Below, in pieces: positions 1-6,168 of a stretch of 7,549 nt of DNA. A program made the position numbers and the translations under genes. The notes beneath the pieces were generated by a model. The model saw only the letters and a program-made list of their open reading frames with translations, did not search any database and had not been told where the DNA came from. Origin of the DNA: a bacterium (GTDB lineage Bacteria; Cyanobacteriota; Vampirovibrionia; Gastranaerophilales; Gastranaerophilaceae); NCBI GenBank assembly GCA_017995595.1, contig JAGOIO010000065.1, forward strand, positions 1 through 7,549, read 5' to 3'. Each line of letters opens with the position of its first letter. Positions within the stretch are counted from its first letter, which is position 1.

Positions 1-2
1 AA

Positions 3-317
3 CGTAGTGATGCAATAAGTTCTTTTGCTCAAGATATTTTGGCAAAACAAACTTCGTTGGAAGATGAACAATTAAATCGTCAATACAAATATGCCGGCTT
101 CTTAGACGGTATTCAAAACGAATACTATAATAATGCTTTAAGTGCTATTTCTACAGCGTTAAATGGAAGTTCAAGTGCAAACAGTTATAATTCAAACTTG
201 TATAATAGTTTATACAAGCAATCTCTTGCAAATACTTCATCTTCAATAAGTGATGCGGCAACATTAGCAAATATTTTGGGGCTATTTTCAACGGCATCTT
301 TAGGAACGGTTGTTTAA
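3..317 (+). CDS. C-terminal part of an unrecognised, phage-structural-like protein (5' truncated by window edge)
   Basis: The frame is open from the first bases of the window to a TAA at 315-317, giving 104 visible residues with no stop. The gene therefore starts upstream, and the internal TTG at 39 is not a believable start because the frame continues through it and no ribosome binding site precedes it. The visible part begins with a polar, probably helical stretch containing LNRQYKYAGFLDGIQNEYYN. A low-complexity segment rich in Ser, Asn, Ala and Tyr follows (SSSANSYNSNLYNSLYKQS), and the protein ends in a short hydrophobic tail (ILGLFSTASLGTVV). There is no transmembrane anchor, signal or enzymatic motif. 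This composition is common at the C-termini of phage head or tail structural proteins and other self-assembling proteins, but I recognise no family. It is closed off from tpiA by a strong bidirectional terminator. The coding call is secure; the phage link is a guess from composition and from the tail-fibre-like gene at the other edge. Confidence 0.75.
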   Translation, partial: RSDAISSFAQDILAKQTSLEDEQLNRQYKYAGFLDGIQNEYYNNALSAISTALNGSSSANSYNSNLYNSLYKQSLANTSSSISDAATLANILGLFSTASLGTVV

Positions 318-337
318 TTCTGTTGGAATAAGAAAAT

Positions 338-373
338 AAAAAGGCGAAAAGATTTTAATCTTTTCGCCTTTTT
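338..373. terminator. Bidirectional intrinsic terminator between the left-edge gene and tpiA
   Basis: A perfect 16-base-pair hairpin has arms at 338-353 and 358-373 and a four-base loop. Its core is GGCGAAAAGAT pairing with ATCTTTTCGCC, flanked by AAAAA on the left and TTTTT on the right. With a T-tract readable in both directions it can end both the + strand gene stopping at 317 and the - strand tpiA stopping at 400. Confidence 0.93.
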
Positions 374-399
374 AAAAGTTATATTGTCTGTTTAAAAAA

Positions 400-1200
400 T
401 TAAACAGCAACTTTCATTGTTTTCATTGTGTTTGTAATAATTTCTGTAAAGCTGTCAACTTTAAGACTTGCTCCACCAATTAATGCTCCGTCGATGTCAG
501 ATTTCATCATTTGTTCTTCAATAGTAGCCGGTTTTACGCTTCCACCGTAAAGAATTCTGATTGAATCGCCTGCTTTTTCTGAAACTGTTGATTTAACTAC
601 GTTTCTAATCATACCGATAACTCTGTTTGCTTCATCAGCATCACAAGTCTTTCCTGAACCTATTGCCCAGATTGGTTCGTAAGCGATAACTGATTTTGCA
701 ACATCTTCTTCGCTCAATCCTTCCAATGCAACTTTAATTTGTGTTGTAATGTGTGCATCTGTTACGCCTGATTCTCTTTGTGCAAGAGTTTCACCACAGC
801 AGATAATCGGAATTAAGCCGTTTGCAAGAATAGCTTTTGCTTTCTTGTTGATAAGTTCGTTTGTTTCTCCGAAATATTGTCTTCTTTCTGAGTGTCCGAT
901 GATTACATATTCACAACCTGCATCTTTTACCATTTCAACTGAAACTTCACCTGTATAAGCTCCGCTTTGTTCAAAATAACAATTTTGTGCTGCTGTGAAA
1001 AGTAAATCTCTGCAACCACAGTCGCATCTTTGACTTTCTACGGCAGGAATTGACAAGAATGTTGGTGCTACAATAACTGTAGGCAATTCTTCTTTTGAAT
1101 ATTGTTTTACAAATTGTTTAATACCTAAGAATAATTCTTTTGCTTCGCCTTGAAGTTTGTTCATTTTCCAGTTTCCGGCGATGATGGGTTTTCTTGACAT
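400..1200 (-). CDS. tpiA: Triosephosphate isomerase
   Basis: It interconverts dihydroxyacetone phosphate and glyceraldehyde 3-phosphate in glycolysis and gluconeogenesis, as a soluble cytoplasmic (beta/alpha)8 barrel, normally a dimer. The 266-residue protein carries the full active site. The N-terminal GNWKMNK has Asn10 and Lys12, the electrophile His103 lies in IIGHSERRQ, and the catalytic base Glu175 is in AYEPIWAIGSGKT, which continues into the mobile loop 6. The phosphate-binding turns are YGGSVKP (218-224) and IGGASL (241-246). A longer frame reaches 1254, but the ATG at 1200 is chosen because TAAGGAGA lies eight bases upstream and family homology begins at once with SRKPIIAGNWKMN. It is slightly longer than the usual ~250 residues, partly through a segment at about 56-68 holding C59, C61 and C63, where many homologues have a plain helix. 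It appears monocistronic, divergent from the secreted-protein gene and convergent with the left-edge gene. Confidence 0.98.
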   Translation of the reverse strand: MSRKPIIAGNWKMNKLQGEAKELFLGIKQFVKQYSKEELPTVIVAPTFLSIPAVESQRCDCGCRDLLFTAAQNCYFEQSGAYTGEVSVEMVKDAGCEYVIIGHSERRQYFGETNELINKKAKAILANGLIPIICCGETLAQRESGVTDAHITTQIKVALEGLSEEDVAKSVIAYEPIWAIGSGKTCDADEANRVIGMIRNVVKSTVSEKAGDSIRILYGGSVKPATIEEQMMKSDIDGALIGGASLKVDSFTEIITNTMKTMKVAV

Positions 1201-1208
1201 AATACATA

Positions 1209-1216
1209 TCTCCTTA
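1209..1216 (-). promoter_or_regulatory. Ribosome binding site that fixes the tpiA start
   Basis: On the - strand this reads TAAGGAGA, eight bases before the ATG at 1200. It supports that start over an in-frame ATG at 1254, whose extra 18 residues (MFSINCGGNLYK and onward) do not resemble the family. Confidence 0.88.
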
Positions 1217-1240
1217 ATTTTGTACAAATTACCCCCACAG

Positions 1241-1267
1241 TTTATACTAAACAATTTTTTTTCGCAA
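1241..1267 (-). promoter_or_regulatory. tpiA: Possible tpiA promoter
   Basis: On the - strand a TATAAA (1241-1246) is preceded by TTGCGA (1262-1267), with a short 15-base spacer. It would start transcription about 35 bases before the tpiA ribosome binding site. A 10-base palindrome, TTTGTACAAA, lies at 1219-1228 in the leader. The short spacing makes this a moderate call. Confidence 0.4.
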
Positions 1268-1292
1268 GGTATCCACGTGGTTTTTTGTAGGA

Positions 1293-1321
1293 TTGTTTCA
1301 CGGTATTTATTATGTTATAAT
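1293..1321 (+). promoter_or_regulatory. Sigma-70-type promoter for the secreted-protein/UDG operon
   Basis: TTGTTT (1293-1298) is followed after 17 bases by a consensus TATAAT (1316-1321), with an extended -10 TG at 1313-1314. Transcription should begin near 1328, leaving a leader of about 22 bases with GAGG at 1339-1342 ahead of the ATG at 1351. It is the best-looking promoter in the window. Confidence 0.8.
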
Positions 1322-1350
1322 CCTTTTGTTACGAAAATGAGGATTTTAGT

Positions 1351-1719
1351 ATGAAAAAATTTGCCGTTATTTTGGGATTATGCCTTGTTGTTATGATACA
1401 AGCTTGTGCTTTTGCTGATGAAGTTATTGATGAAAGCGGACAAATTACAAAATGTAAAATTACGGGAATTGTAAGCGGGCTTATTGAATATAAGAAAAAT
1501 GGTTTATATAGAACGTTTGTAAGACCTAAAACTTCTTTAATCTACAATGATTATGTTGATGTTAAATCAAGTATTTTCAAGCCAAACAAAATTCTAAGAT
1601 ATAAAGGTCAAATAATTGTAAGAGATATTCAAGAAGTTATTATTCAAACGAACGAAGGTTATGTAAAAGTGCCTTGGTATAGAATAAAAAATGTTGGGAT
1701 TTACAAGACAAATGACTAA
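1351..1719 (+). CDS. Small secreted or periplasmic protein of unknown function
   Basis: This 122-residue protein starts with a clear signal peptide: MKK, a hydrophobic core (FAVILGLCLVVMI) and a signal peptidase I-like AFA site, predicting cleavage between Ala22 and Asp23. A Cys at 19 is preceded by IQA, which is a poor lipobox, so a lipoprotein is possible but less likely. The mature ~100 residues look beta-rich. A segment with ESGQITKCKITGIVSGLIEY resembles the pattern of small beta-barrel proteins in which a short polar segment is followed by a K-x-I-x-x-I strand. A second similar block is IVRDIQEVIIQTNEGYVKVPW, so two related small barrels are conceivable. No catalytic motif is visible and I do not recognise the family. 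The start has GAGG eight bases upstream and a strong promoter. Its 3' end overlaps the uracil-DNA glycosylase gene by eight bases, so the two are probably co-transcribed, although a secreted protein and a DNA repair enzyme are functionally odd partners. Confidence 0.85.
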   Translation: MKKFAVILGLCLVVMIQACAFADEVIDESGQITKCKITGIVSGLIEYKKNGLYRTFVRPKTSLIYNDYVDVKSSIFKPNKILRYKGQIIVRDIQEVIIQTNEGYVKVPWYRIKNVGIYKTND

Positions 1720-2296
1720 ATCATTATTGGAAAATTTAAAGCTGGAATGTGAAAATTGTACACAGTGTGAGTTGTCTAAAACTCGTAATAATGTGGTTTT
1801 TTCGGACGGAAATCCTGAAACTGCAAAAATTATTTTAATCGGTGAAGCTCCCGGTGAAAATGAAGATTTGCAAGGTAAACCTTTTGTCGGAAGAGCCGGT
1901 AAGCTTTTGAATGAATTTCTTTTAAATGCAGGAATTGACAGGCAAAGAGATTTGTACATAATAAATACGGTAAAATGCCGTCCACCAAAGAACAGAGTTC
2001 CTTCTTTACAAGAAAAATCAGCTTGCGAGCATTTTTTGTTTGAGCAGATTGATTTAATAAATCCATCAATCATTCTTCTTTGCGGTGCAACAGCTATGAA
2101 ATCATTTTTAGATAAAAAACTTGCCATTTCAAAAGTTCGTGGAAATATTTTTGAAATAGAGGTGAAAAATAAAAAATATAAGGCTATGCCGATATTTCAC
2201 CCGTCTTATTTATTGCGTAATCATTCACTTGATGTTGGAAGTCCTAGAGATTTAACCTTAAATGATTTAAAATTTGCTTTTGATTATAAAAAATAA
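1712..2296 (+). CDS. udg: Type-4 (4Fe-4S) uracil-DNA glycosylase
   Basis: It removes uracil, arising from cytosine deamination or dUTP misincorporation, from DNA to start base-excision repair. Numbering from an upstream ATG at 1691, Cys20 and Cys23 (CENC) plus Cys96 and Cys112 have the C-x2-C...C-x15-C spacing of the family-4 iron-sulphur cluster ligands. The active-site loop reads GEAPGENEDLQGKPFVGRAG (51-70), in the style of family 4, and the C-terminal HPSYLLR (170-176) is the conserved His motif that inserts into DNA. Two in-frame starts exist. The ATG at 1712 gives 194 residues, the family's usual size, and an eight-base overlap with the preceding gene. The ATG at 1691 adds MLGFTRQ inside the upstream coding sequence. 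Neither has a good ribosome binding site, so translation is probably coupled to the upstream gene. Transcription ends at the hairpin beginning in its stop codon. Confidence 0.95.
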   Translation: MTKSLLENLKLECENCTQCELSKTRNNVVFSDGNPETAKIILIGEAPGENEDLQGKPFVGRAGKLLNEFLLNAGIDRQRDLYIINTVKCRPPKNRVPSLQEKSACEHFLFEQIDLINPSIILLCGATAMKSFLDKKLAISKVRGNIFEIEVKNKKYKAMPIFHPSYLLRNHSLDVGSPRDLTLNDLKFAFDYKK

Positions 2297-2328
2297 AAAA
2301 TGTTGGACGATTTAGTCCAACATTTTTT
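2295..2328. terminator. Bidirectional terminator between udg and malQ
   Basis: A perfect 14-base-pair stem (2295-2308 with 2315-2328) around TGTTGGAC/GTCCAACA has a six-base loop, an A-run on the left and a T-run on the right. The left arm begins inside the TAA stop of the glycosylase gene, and the hairpin lies 12 bases past the malQ stop, so it serves both convergent genes. Confidence 0.93.
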
Positions 2329-2340
2329 TATAATTACAAC

Positions 2341-4230
2341 TTAGATATCTTTTAATCTGGCGGAAAGTCCTGCATATTTTTTTGCAAAATCTTTTCCTCT
2401 AGCTTTAATTGCAAGTCTTGTAATTTTTGATAAATCTATTGCTTTGTCTGTTACGACATCAGAACAGAAAGTTTCTGCAAAAGTATTTGGCAGTCTCAAG
2501 CTCCAGTTTTTATCGCCAGATGTTCCCGGTTTATTATAAACATCTTTTATTCCAAAGAAATCTGTAAAGAAAATTTGAACGTTTTCTGCTTTACTTGCAA
2601 AAAGTTCAACAATCTTTGTTTCTGCCATAAATTTTGCATCAGTATTTAATTTAACGATAATATCGTCTTTATTTTCTTCATCTGCAAAAAGATCTTCAAC
2701 TAAATTTTTAGCATGGTGATAGCCTTTTTCTGAATTTATAACAGATTCAGCCCACATTTGAATAGGCTCGTTATCGTGAGTTCCAACCATAGCCCAACAA
2801 CGTGGCGGAATATTTTTGCATCTGTAAGGGTGTTCGCTATCCTCTGCAATTACAAATTGAGTAAGTCTCATTCCAAGTAAATCAAACTTTTTAAGAACTT
2901 CTGCCACTGGATTTGTCAATGTTCCCAAATCTTCGCAAACGATTGAATCTTTGTCAAGTCCGACTTCTTTAGCTGCACCGATAACAATTTTTTCAATTAA
3001 TCTTCCGTATTTTGAAATTTGTTCGTCTGTTAATTTTTTAACTCGTTTCTCCTTGTCAGCTCCGACTTCCATATCCAAATCCTCTTTTGAAGGAATTGCG
3101 AATTTTGATAAGAAAGGGTGTTCCGGTGAAGAATAAAGTCTGCCTGCTCCTTCTTCGATTTTAGGATTACAACCTTTTTTATAAACCCAAGGGTCAATTA
3201 AACCTACAATGTGGTCTATTCTAACTCCACCAGGGTTTTCTTTGAACATTTTTTTGAAAAGTTCTTTCATTAAAATTCCGGCTTCGCCTAAACTTCCGTC
3301 AGCGTTATACATTTTGTCAGGATTTAAAACTGGAAATCCCCAAGCTTGTCCGTTAGCTGAAAAATAGTCAGGAGGACAACCAAGACACCAACCGTCTAAA
3401 AATAACGCCTGATAAGCCCAGCAGTCTCTGTCTGAAAACGCTACTTGTCTATCTGCTATCATTTTAACTTTATGCGTAATTGCATATTCCTTTGTCTCTT
3501 CATTTTGAACGTGTAGCACAAATTGACAAAATGCGTAAAATTCTATTTCATCAGCATATTTATTTTTTATTTCTTCTATTCTTTTTGCAAAAACTGTCTT
3601 TTCATCAGCATTTTGAGGATTTAAAAGTCTTTTATCTGTATCGGACTTCCAAATTGGCCAATAATCATTTCCATTTTCAAGTGAAAGTGCTTCGTATAAA
3701 GAATCTTTTTCAAGCCAAGTTGAATTTTCCTTTTTAAATTTTTCAAAACTTCTCTTTAAGAAAATCAATCTTTTTTTCTTGAAAGTTTCAAAGGCTTCTC
3801 TTAAAGCTTCTTCTTGTCTTTTATAAATATATGAATATGCAGTTTTACCGCTACCTTTATTAGGATTATTTTTAACGATATCTTCAAAAGTTTTTTCTGA
3901 TAACAAATTTTTCCATTGATTAGTTGTAAGTTGTTTTAAATCAATAAATAATGGATTTCCTGAAAAAATTGTTCCTGTATAAGGTGAGGAATCGCAAGCT
4001 TTGGTTTTACCTGCAGGTCCCAGTTGAATATAATTGAATAAACCTTCAACTAAATTAATAACTTTTTTCCCGCAAGAAGAATTAATAGTTCCAAAACCGG
4101 TATCTTCATTTTCCAATGACGGAAAACTACCGTTATGCATAATCAAAGCTAATCTTTTTTTACCTAATGCTTTTAATGCATCTTGTATAACTTTAGTTTT
4201 TACGTCTTTATCAACTAATTTACAACTCAC
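2341..4230 (-). CDS. malQ: 4-alpha-glucanotransferase (amylomaltase, GH77)
   Basis: It transfers alpha-1,4-glucan segments between maltodextrins and releases glucose, acting in the cytoplasm on glycogen or maltodextrin. The 629-residue protein shows the GH77 landmarks in order. They are an N-terminal ALIMHNGSFPS (28-38), matching the family's LLHxxSLPS; SSPYTGTIFSGNPLFIDL (81-98); and the substrate loop PPDYFSANGQAWGFP (286-300). The nucleophile Asp339 is in VRIDH, the acid/base Glu433 is in VCEDLGTLT, and the transition-state Asp486 is in GTHDNEP. It is longer than the ~500-residue amylomaltases, mainly through a charged helical region at about 110-230 rich in Lys, Glu and Phe. The start is a GTG, supported by AGGAGAG seven bases upstream and by the next Met lying inside the conserved N-terminal block. 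It follows rfbF on the same strand after 84 bases, with no clear terminator between, so read-through is possible besides its own promoter. Confidence 0.97.
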   Translation of the reverse strand: MSCKLVDKDVKTKVIQDALKALGKKRLALIMHNGSFPSLENEDTGFGTINSSCGKKVINLVEGLFNYIQLGPAGKTKACDSSPYTGTIFSGNPLFIDLKQLTTNQWKNLLSEKTFEDIVKNNPNKGSGKTAYSYIYKRQEEALREAFETFKKKRLIFLKRSFEKFKKENSTWLEKDSLYEALSLENGNDYWPIWKSDTDKRLLNPQNADEKTVFAKRIEEIKNKYADEIEFYAFCQFVLHVQNEETKEYAITHKVKMIADRQVAFSDRDCWAYQALFLDGWCLGCPPDYFSANGQAWGFPVLNPDKMYNADGSLGEAGILMKELFKKMFKENPGGVRIDHIVGLIDPWVYKKGCNPKIEEGAGRLYSSPEHPFLSKFAIPSKEDLDMEVGADKEKRVKKLTDEQISKYGRLIEKIVIGAAKEVGLDKDSIVCEDLGTLTNPVAEVLKKFDLLGMRLTQFVIAEDSEHPYRCKNIPPRCWAMVGTHDNEPIQMWAESVINSEKGYHHAKNLVEDLFADEENKDDIIVKLNTDAKFMAETKIVELFASKAENVQIFFTDFFGIKDVYNKPGTSGDKNWSLRLPNTFAETFCSDVVTDKAIDLSKITRLAIKARGKDFAKKYAGLSARLKDI

Positions 4231-4235
4231 GTTTA

Positions 4236-4242
4236 TCTCTCC
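4236..4242 (-). promoter_or_regulatory. Ribosome binding site supporting the GTG start of malQ
   Basis: The - strand reads AGGAGAG, with the AGGAG core seven bases before GTG at 4230-4228. No in-frame ATG with a comparable site lies nearby, so the GTG is the likely true start. Confidence 0.85.
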
Positions 4243-4274
4243 TAATACACTAATATACTACAAATCTTGTTTTA

Positions 4275-4302
4275 ATTTTAACATTAATATTGAAAATTTC
4301 AA
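4275..4302 (-). promoter_or_regulatory. malQ: Possible malQ promoter with a palindrome over the -35
   Basis: On the - strand TTGAAA (4297-4302) and TAAAAT (4275-4280) are 16 bases apart, giving a leader of about 40 bases before the GTG. The -35 lies in a perfect odd-centred palindrome, TTGAAATTTTCAA on that strand (4290-4302), which could be an operator. In such AT-rich DNA both could be chance. Confidence 0.4.
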
Positions 4303-4314
4303 CTTCTAAAACGG

Positions 4315-5100
4315 CTATTTTTTCCACAAAGCCCAAGGTGCAGTTTCACTATTCCACATTTCTGTAAGCTCGATTTTATCTCTCAATGTATCCATAGAAT
4401 GCCAAAATCCATCATATTTAAAAGCATCAAGTTGATTATCTTTTGCCAGATTTTCCAGCGGTTCTCGTTCAAAAACAGTCCTGTCAGAATCTTCAATATA
4501 ATCAAATACTTCAGGCTCTAAAACGAAGAATCCTCCGTTAATCCATGCCTTATCACCTTTTGGTTTTTCTGTAAAAGATTCAACCTTATAATTCGAATTA
4601 TCGGAAATATTTAAAGAACCGAATTTTCCTTTTGGTTGAATTGCTGTTATAGTTGCGATTTTACCATTTTTATTGTGAAAGTTTACTAATTCTTGAATAT
4701 TTATATCGCAAACGCCGTCTCCGTAAGTCAGCATAAATTGTTCGTTTCCGATAAAATCTTTAGCTTTTTTAATTCTTCCTCCGGTCATGGTATCAGCACC
4801 TGTGTATAGCATTGTAACTTTCCACGGTTCGTTTCTGTGATTGTGAATTTCTACGTCATTTGTTGCCATATCTATTGTTATATCTGAATATCTTGTGTAA
4901 TAGTTTAAAAAATAATCCTTAATAACGTGAGACTTGTACCCCGTAAGTACAACAAATTCATTAAAACCCCAATAAGAATAAGATTTCATAATATGCCACA
5001 GGATAGGTCGTCCACCAATTTCAACCATTGGTTTAGGTTTTAGCTCAGTTTCTTCTGATAGCCTTGTTCCAAGTCCGCCTGCAAGTATTACAACTTTCAT
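4315..5100 (-). CDS. rfbF: Glucose-1-phosphate cytidylyltransferase
   Basis: It makes CDP-glucose from CTP and glucose-1-phosphate, the first step toward CDP-linked deoxysugars of surface polysaccharide (cytoplasmic). The 261-residue length is normal for RfbF. The nucleotide-binding signature is ILAGGLGTRLSEET (5-18), followed by KPKPMVEIGG (21-30). The metal-binding Asp128 is in TYGDGVCDI, then come TEKPKGDKAW (177-186), NGGFFV (188-193) and WHSMDTLRDK (233-242). The SEET after GTRL and the GDGVCDI motif separate RfbF from the thymidylyl- and uridylyltransferases. ATG at 5100 has GAGGA six bases upstream. In O-antigen clusters the usual next gene is rfbG (CDP-glucose 4,6-dehydratase). Here the downstream neighbour is malQ and no dehydratase is in the window. 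It is divergent from rfbA and shares its control region. It ends in TAG. Confidence 0.97.
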   Translation of the reverse strand: MKVVILAGGLGTRLSEETELKPKPMVEIGGRPILWHIMKSYSYWGFNEFVVLTGYKSHVIKDYFLNYYTRYSDITIDMATNDVEIHNHRNEPWKVTMLYTGADTMTGGRIKKAKDFIGNEQFMLTYGDGVCDINIQELVNFHNKNGKIATITAIQPKGKFGSLNISDNSNYKVESFTEKPKGDKAWINGGFFVLEPEVFDYIEDSDRTVFEREPLENLAKDNQLDAFKYDGFWHSMDTLRDKIELTEMWNSETAPWALWKK

Positions 5101-5132
5101 ATAAAATCCTCATATAAAAACACTTTTATTTA

Positions 5133-5161
5133 ACTATATCATAATATTTTCTTTGCGTAAA
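5133..5161 (-). promoter_or_regulatory. rfbF: Probable rfbF promoter
   Basis: On the - strand TTTACG (5156-5161) and TATAGT (5133-5138) are separated by 17 bases. This puts the start about 25-30 bases before the rfbF ATG, with the GAGGA ribosome binding site in between. Confidence 0.6.
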
Positions 5162-5191
5162 TATGTAAAATTATTTTATTTGTCATTTATT

Positions 5192-5205
5192 GTAAAAATT
5201 TTTAC
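5192..5205. repeat. Perfect 14-base palindrome in the rfbF/rfbA divergent control region
   Basis: The sequence GTAAAAATTTTTAC is its own reverse complement. It lies between the two divergent promoters, about 30 bases upstream of the rfbF -35 and overlapping the position of the rfbA -35. A second, odd-centred palindrome (TAAAATTATTTTA, 5166-5178) is nearby. The position suits a dimeric regulator, but the AT-rich content means chance occurrence cannot be excluded. Confidence 0.5.
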
Positions 5206-5227
5206 TTCATGATACACTTTCTATAAT
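5200..5227 (+). promoter_or_regulatory. rfbA: Probable rfbA promoter
   Basis: A consensus TATAAT lies at 5222-5227. The -35 is weak: TTTTAC at 5200-5205 with a 16-base spacer is the best fit and falls in the 14-base palindrome. Transcription would start near 5234, leaving a leader of about 50 bases that carries the AGGCAGGGA ribosome binding site at 5269-5277. Confidence 0.6.
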
Positions 5228-5283
5228 TTAGTATTACAATTACAAACAAAGCGTTTACAAATTTAAAAAGGCAGGGAAAACAG

Positions 5284-6168
5284 ATGAAAGGTATAGTTTT
5301 AGCCGGAGGTGCGGGAACAAGGTTATATCCGACAACGATGGTTGTTTCAAAGCAGTTATTACCCATTTATGATAAGCCGATGATTTATCACCCGATTTCT
5401 GTTTTAATGCTTGCCGGAATTAATGATATTTTGATTATTTCAACTCCTCAAGATTTGCCTAATTTTAAAAGATTGCTTGGTAGTGGTGAACAATTTGGAG
5501 TTAAATTTTCATATAAAGAACAACCCAGACCGGAAGGTTTGGCTCAGGCGTTTATTCTCGGTGAAGAATTTATCGGAAAAGATGACGTTGCTTTAGTTTT
5601 AGGTGATAATATTTTTTACGGTCAAAAATTTTCAAGTCAATTACAAGGAATTGTTAAAAAGACTGAAGATATTGGCGGAGCAACCGTTTTTGGCTATCGA
5701 GTTAAAGACCCAGAGAGGTTTGGTGTTGTTGAATTTGATTCGGACGGTAGAGTTCTTTCTTTGGAAGAAAAACCACAAAAACCAAAATCAAATTATGCGG
5801 TAACGGGCTTGTATTTTTATGATAATAAAGTTGTTGAATATGCTAAAAATTTAAAACCGTCTGCAAGAGGAGAGCTTGAAATAACAGACTTAAATAATGT
5901 ATATTTGAAAGAAAAGCAATTAAATGTTGAACTTTTAGGTCGTGGTTTTGCTTGGCTTGATACTGGAACTCATGCTTCTCTTTTGCAAGCAGGACAATAT
6001 GTTCAAACTATTGAAGAAAATCAAGGTGTTAAAATTGCTTGCTTGGAAGAGGTTGCTTATCGTATGAAGTTTTTGACAAAAGATGATTTATTAAAAATTG
6101 CCGAAAAGTTTCCAAAAAATGAATATTATAAATACGTCGCTGATGTTACAAGATGGGGAAAAATATAA
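5284..6168 (+). CDS. rfbA: Glucose-1-phosphate thymidylyltransferase (RmlA/RfbA)
   Basis: It makes dTDP-glucose from dTTP and glucose-1-phosphate, the first step to dTDP-L-rhamnose and other dTDP-deoxysugars for cell-surface glycans. The 294-residue length is that of the long RmlA group. Motifs in order are VLAGGAGTRLYPTT (5-18), VSKQLLPIYDKPMIY (21-35), the sugar/nucleotide loop EQPRPEGLAQAF (79-90), and the metal-binding Asp108 in LGDNIFYG. These are followed by LEEKPQKPKS (160-169), ARGELEITDLN (194-204) and FAWLDTGTH (222-230). All catalytic positions that I know are intact. The ATG has an AGGCAGGGA site seven bases upstream. It heads a two-gene operon with the glycosyltransferase, which begins on the next base after its TAA. 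The other rhamnose genes (rmlB, rmlC, rmlD) are absent here and must lie elsewhere if that pathway runs. Confidence 0.98.
   Translation: MKGIVLAGGAGTRLYPTTMVVSKQLLPIYDKPMIYHPISVLMLAGINDILIISTPQDLPNFKRLLGSGEQFGVKFSYKEQPRPEGLAQAFILGEEFIGKDDVALVLGDNIFYGQKFSSQLQGIVKKTEDIGGATVFGYRVKDPERFGVVEFDSDGRVLSLEEKPQKPKSNYAVTGLYFYDNKVVEYAKNLKPSARGELEITDLNNVYLKEKQLNVELLGRGFAWLDTGTHASLLQAGQYVQTIEENQGVKIACLEEVAYRMKFLTKDDLLKIAEKFPKNEYYKYVADVTRWGKI

Noticed and set aside
39..317. TTG at 39 as a start for the left-edge gene
   Set aside because: The frame is open back to the first bases of the window and there is no ribosome binding site before the TTG, so the gene is truncated by the window edge.
1201..1254. Extension of tpiA to an upstream in-frame ATG
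   Set aside because: The extra 18 residues do not match the family, and the strong ribosome binding site lies inside this stretch, just before the ATG at 1200.
1594..2127. A 177-codon open frame on the - strand opposite the glycosylase gene
   Set aside because: It is antisense to a clearly conserved type-4 glycosylase, has no recognisable motif and spans two genes; it is a by-product of AT-rich coding sequence.
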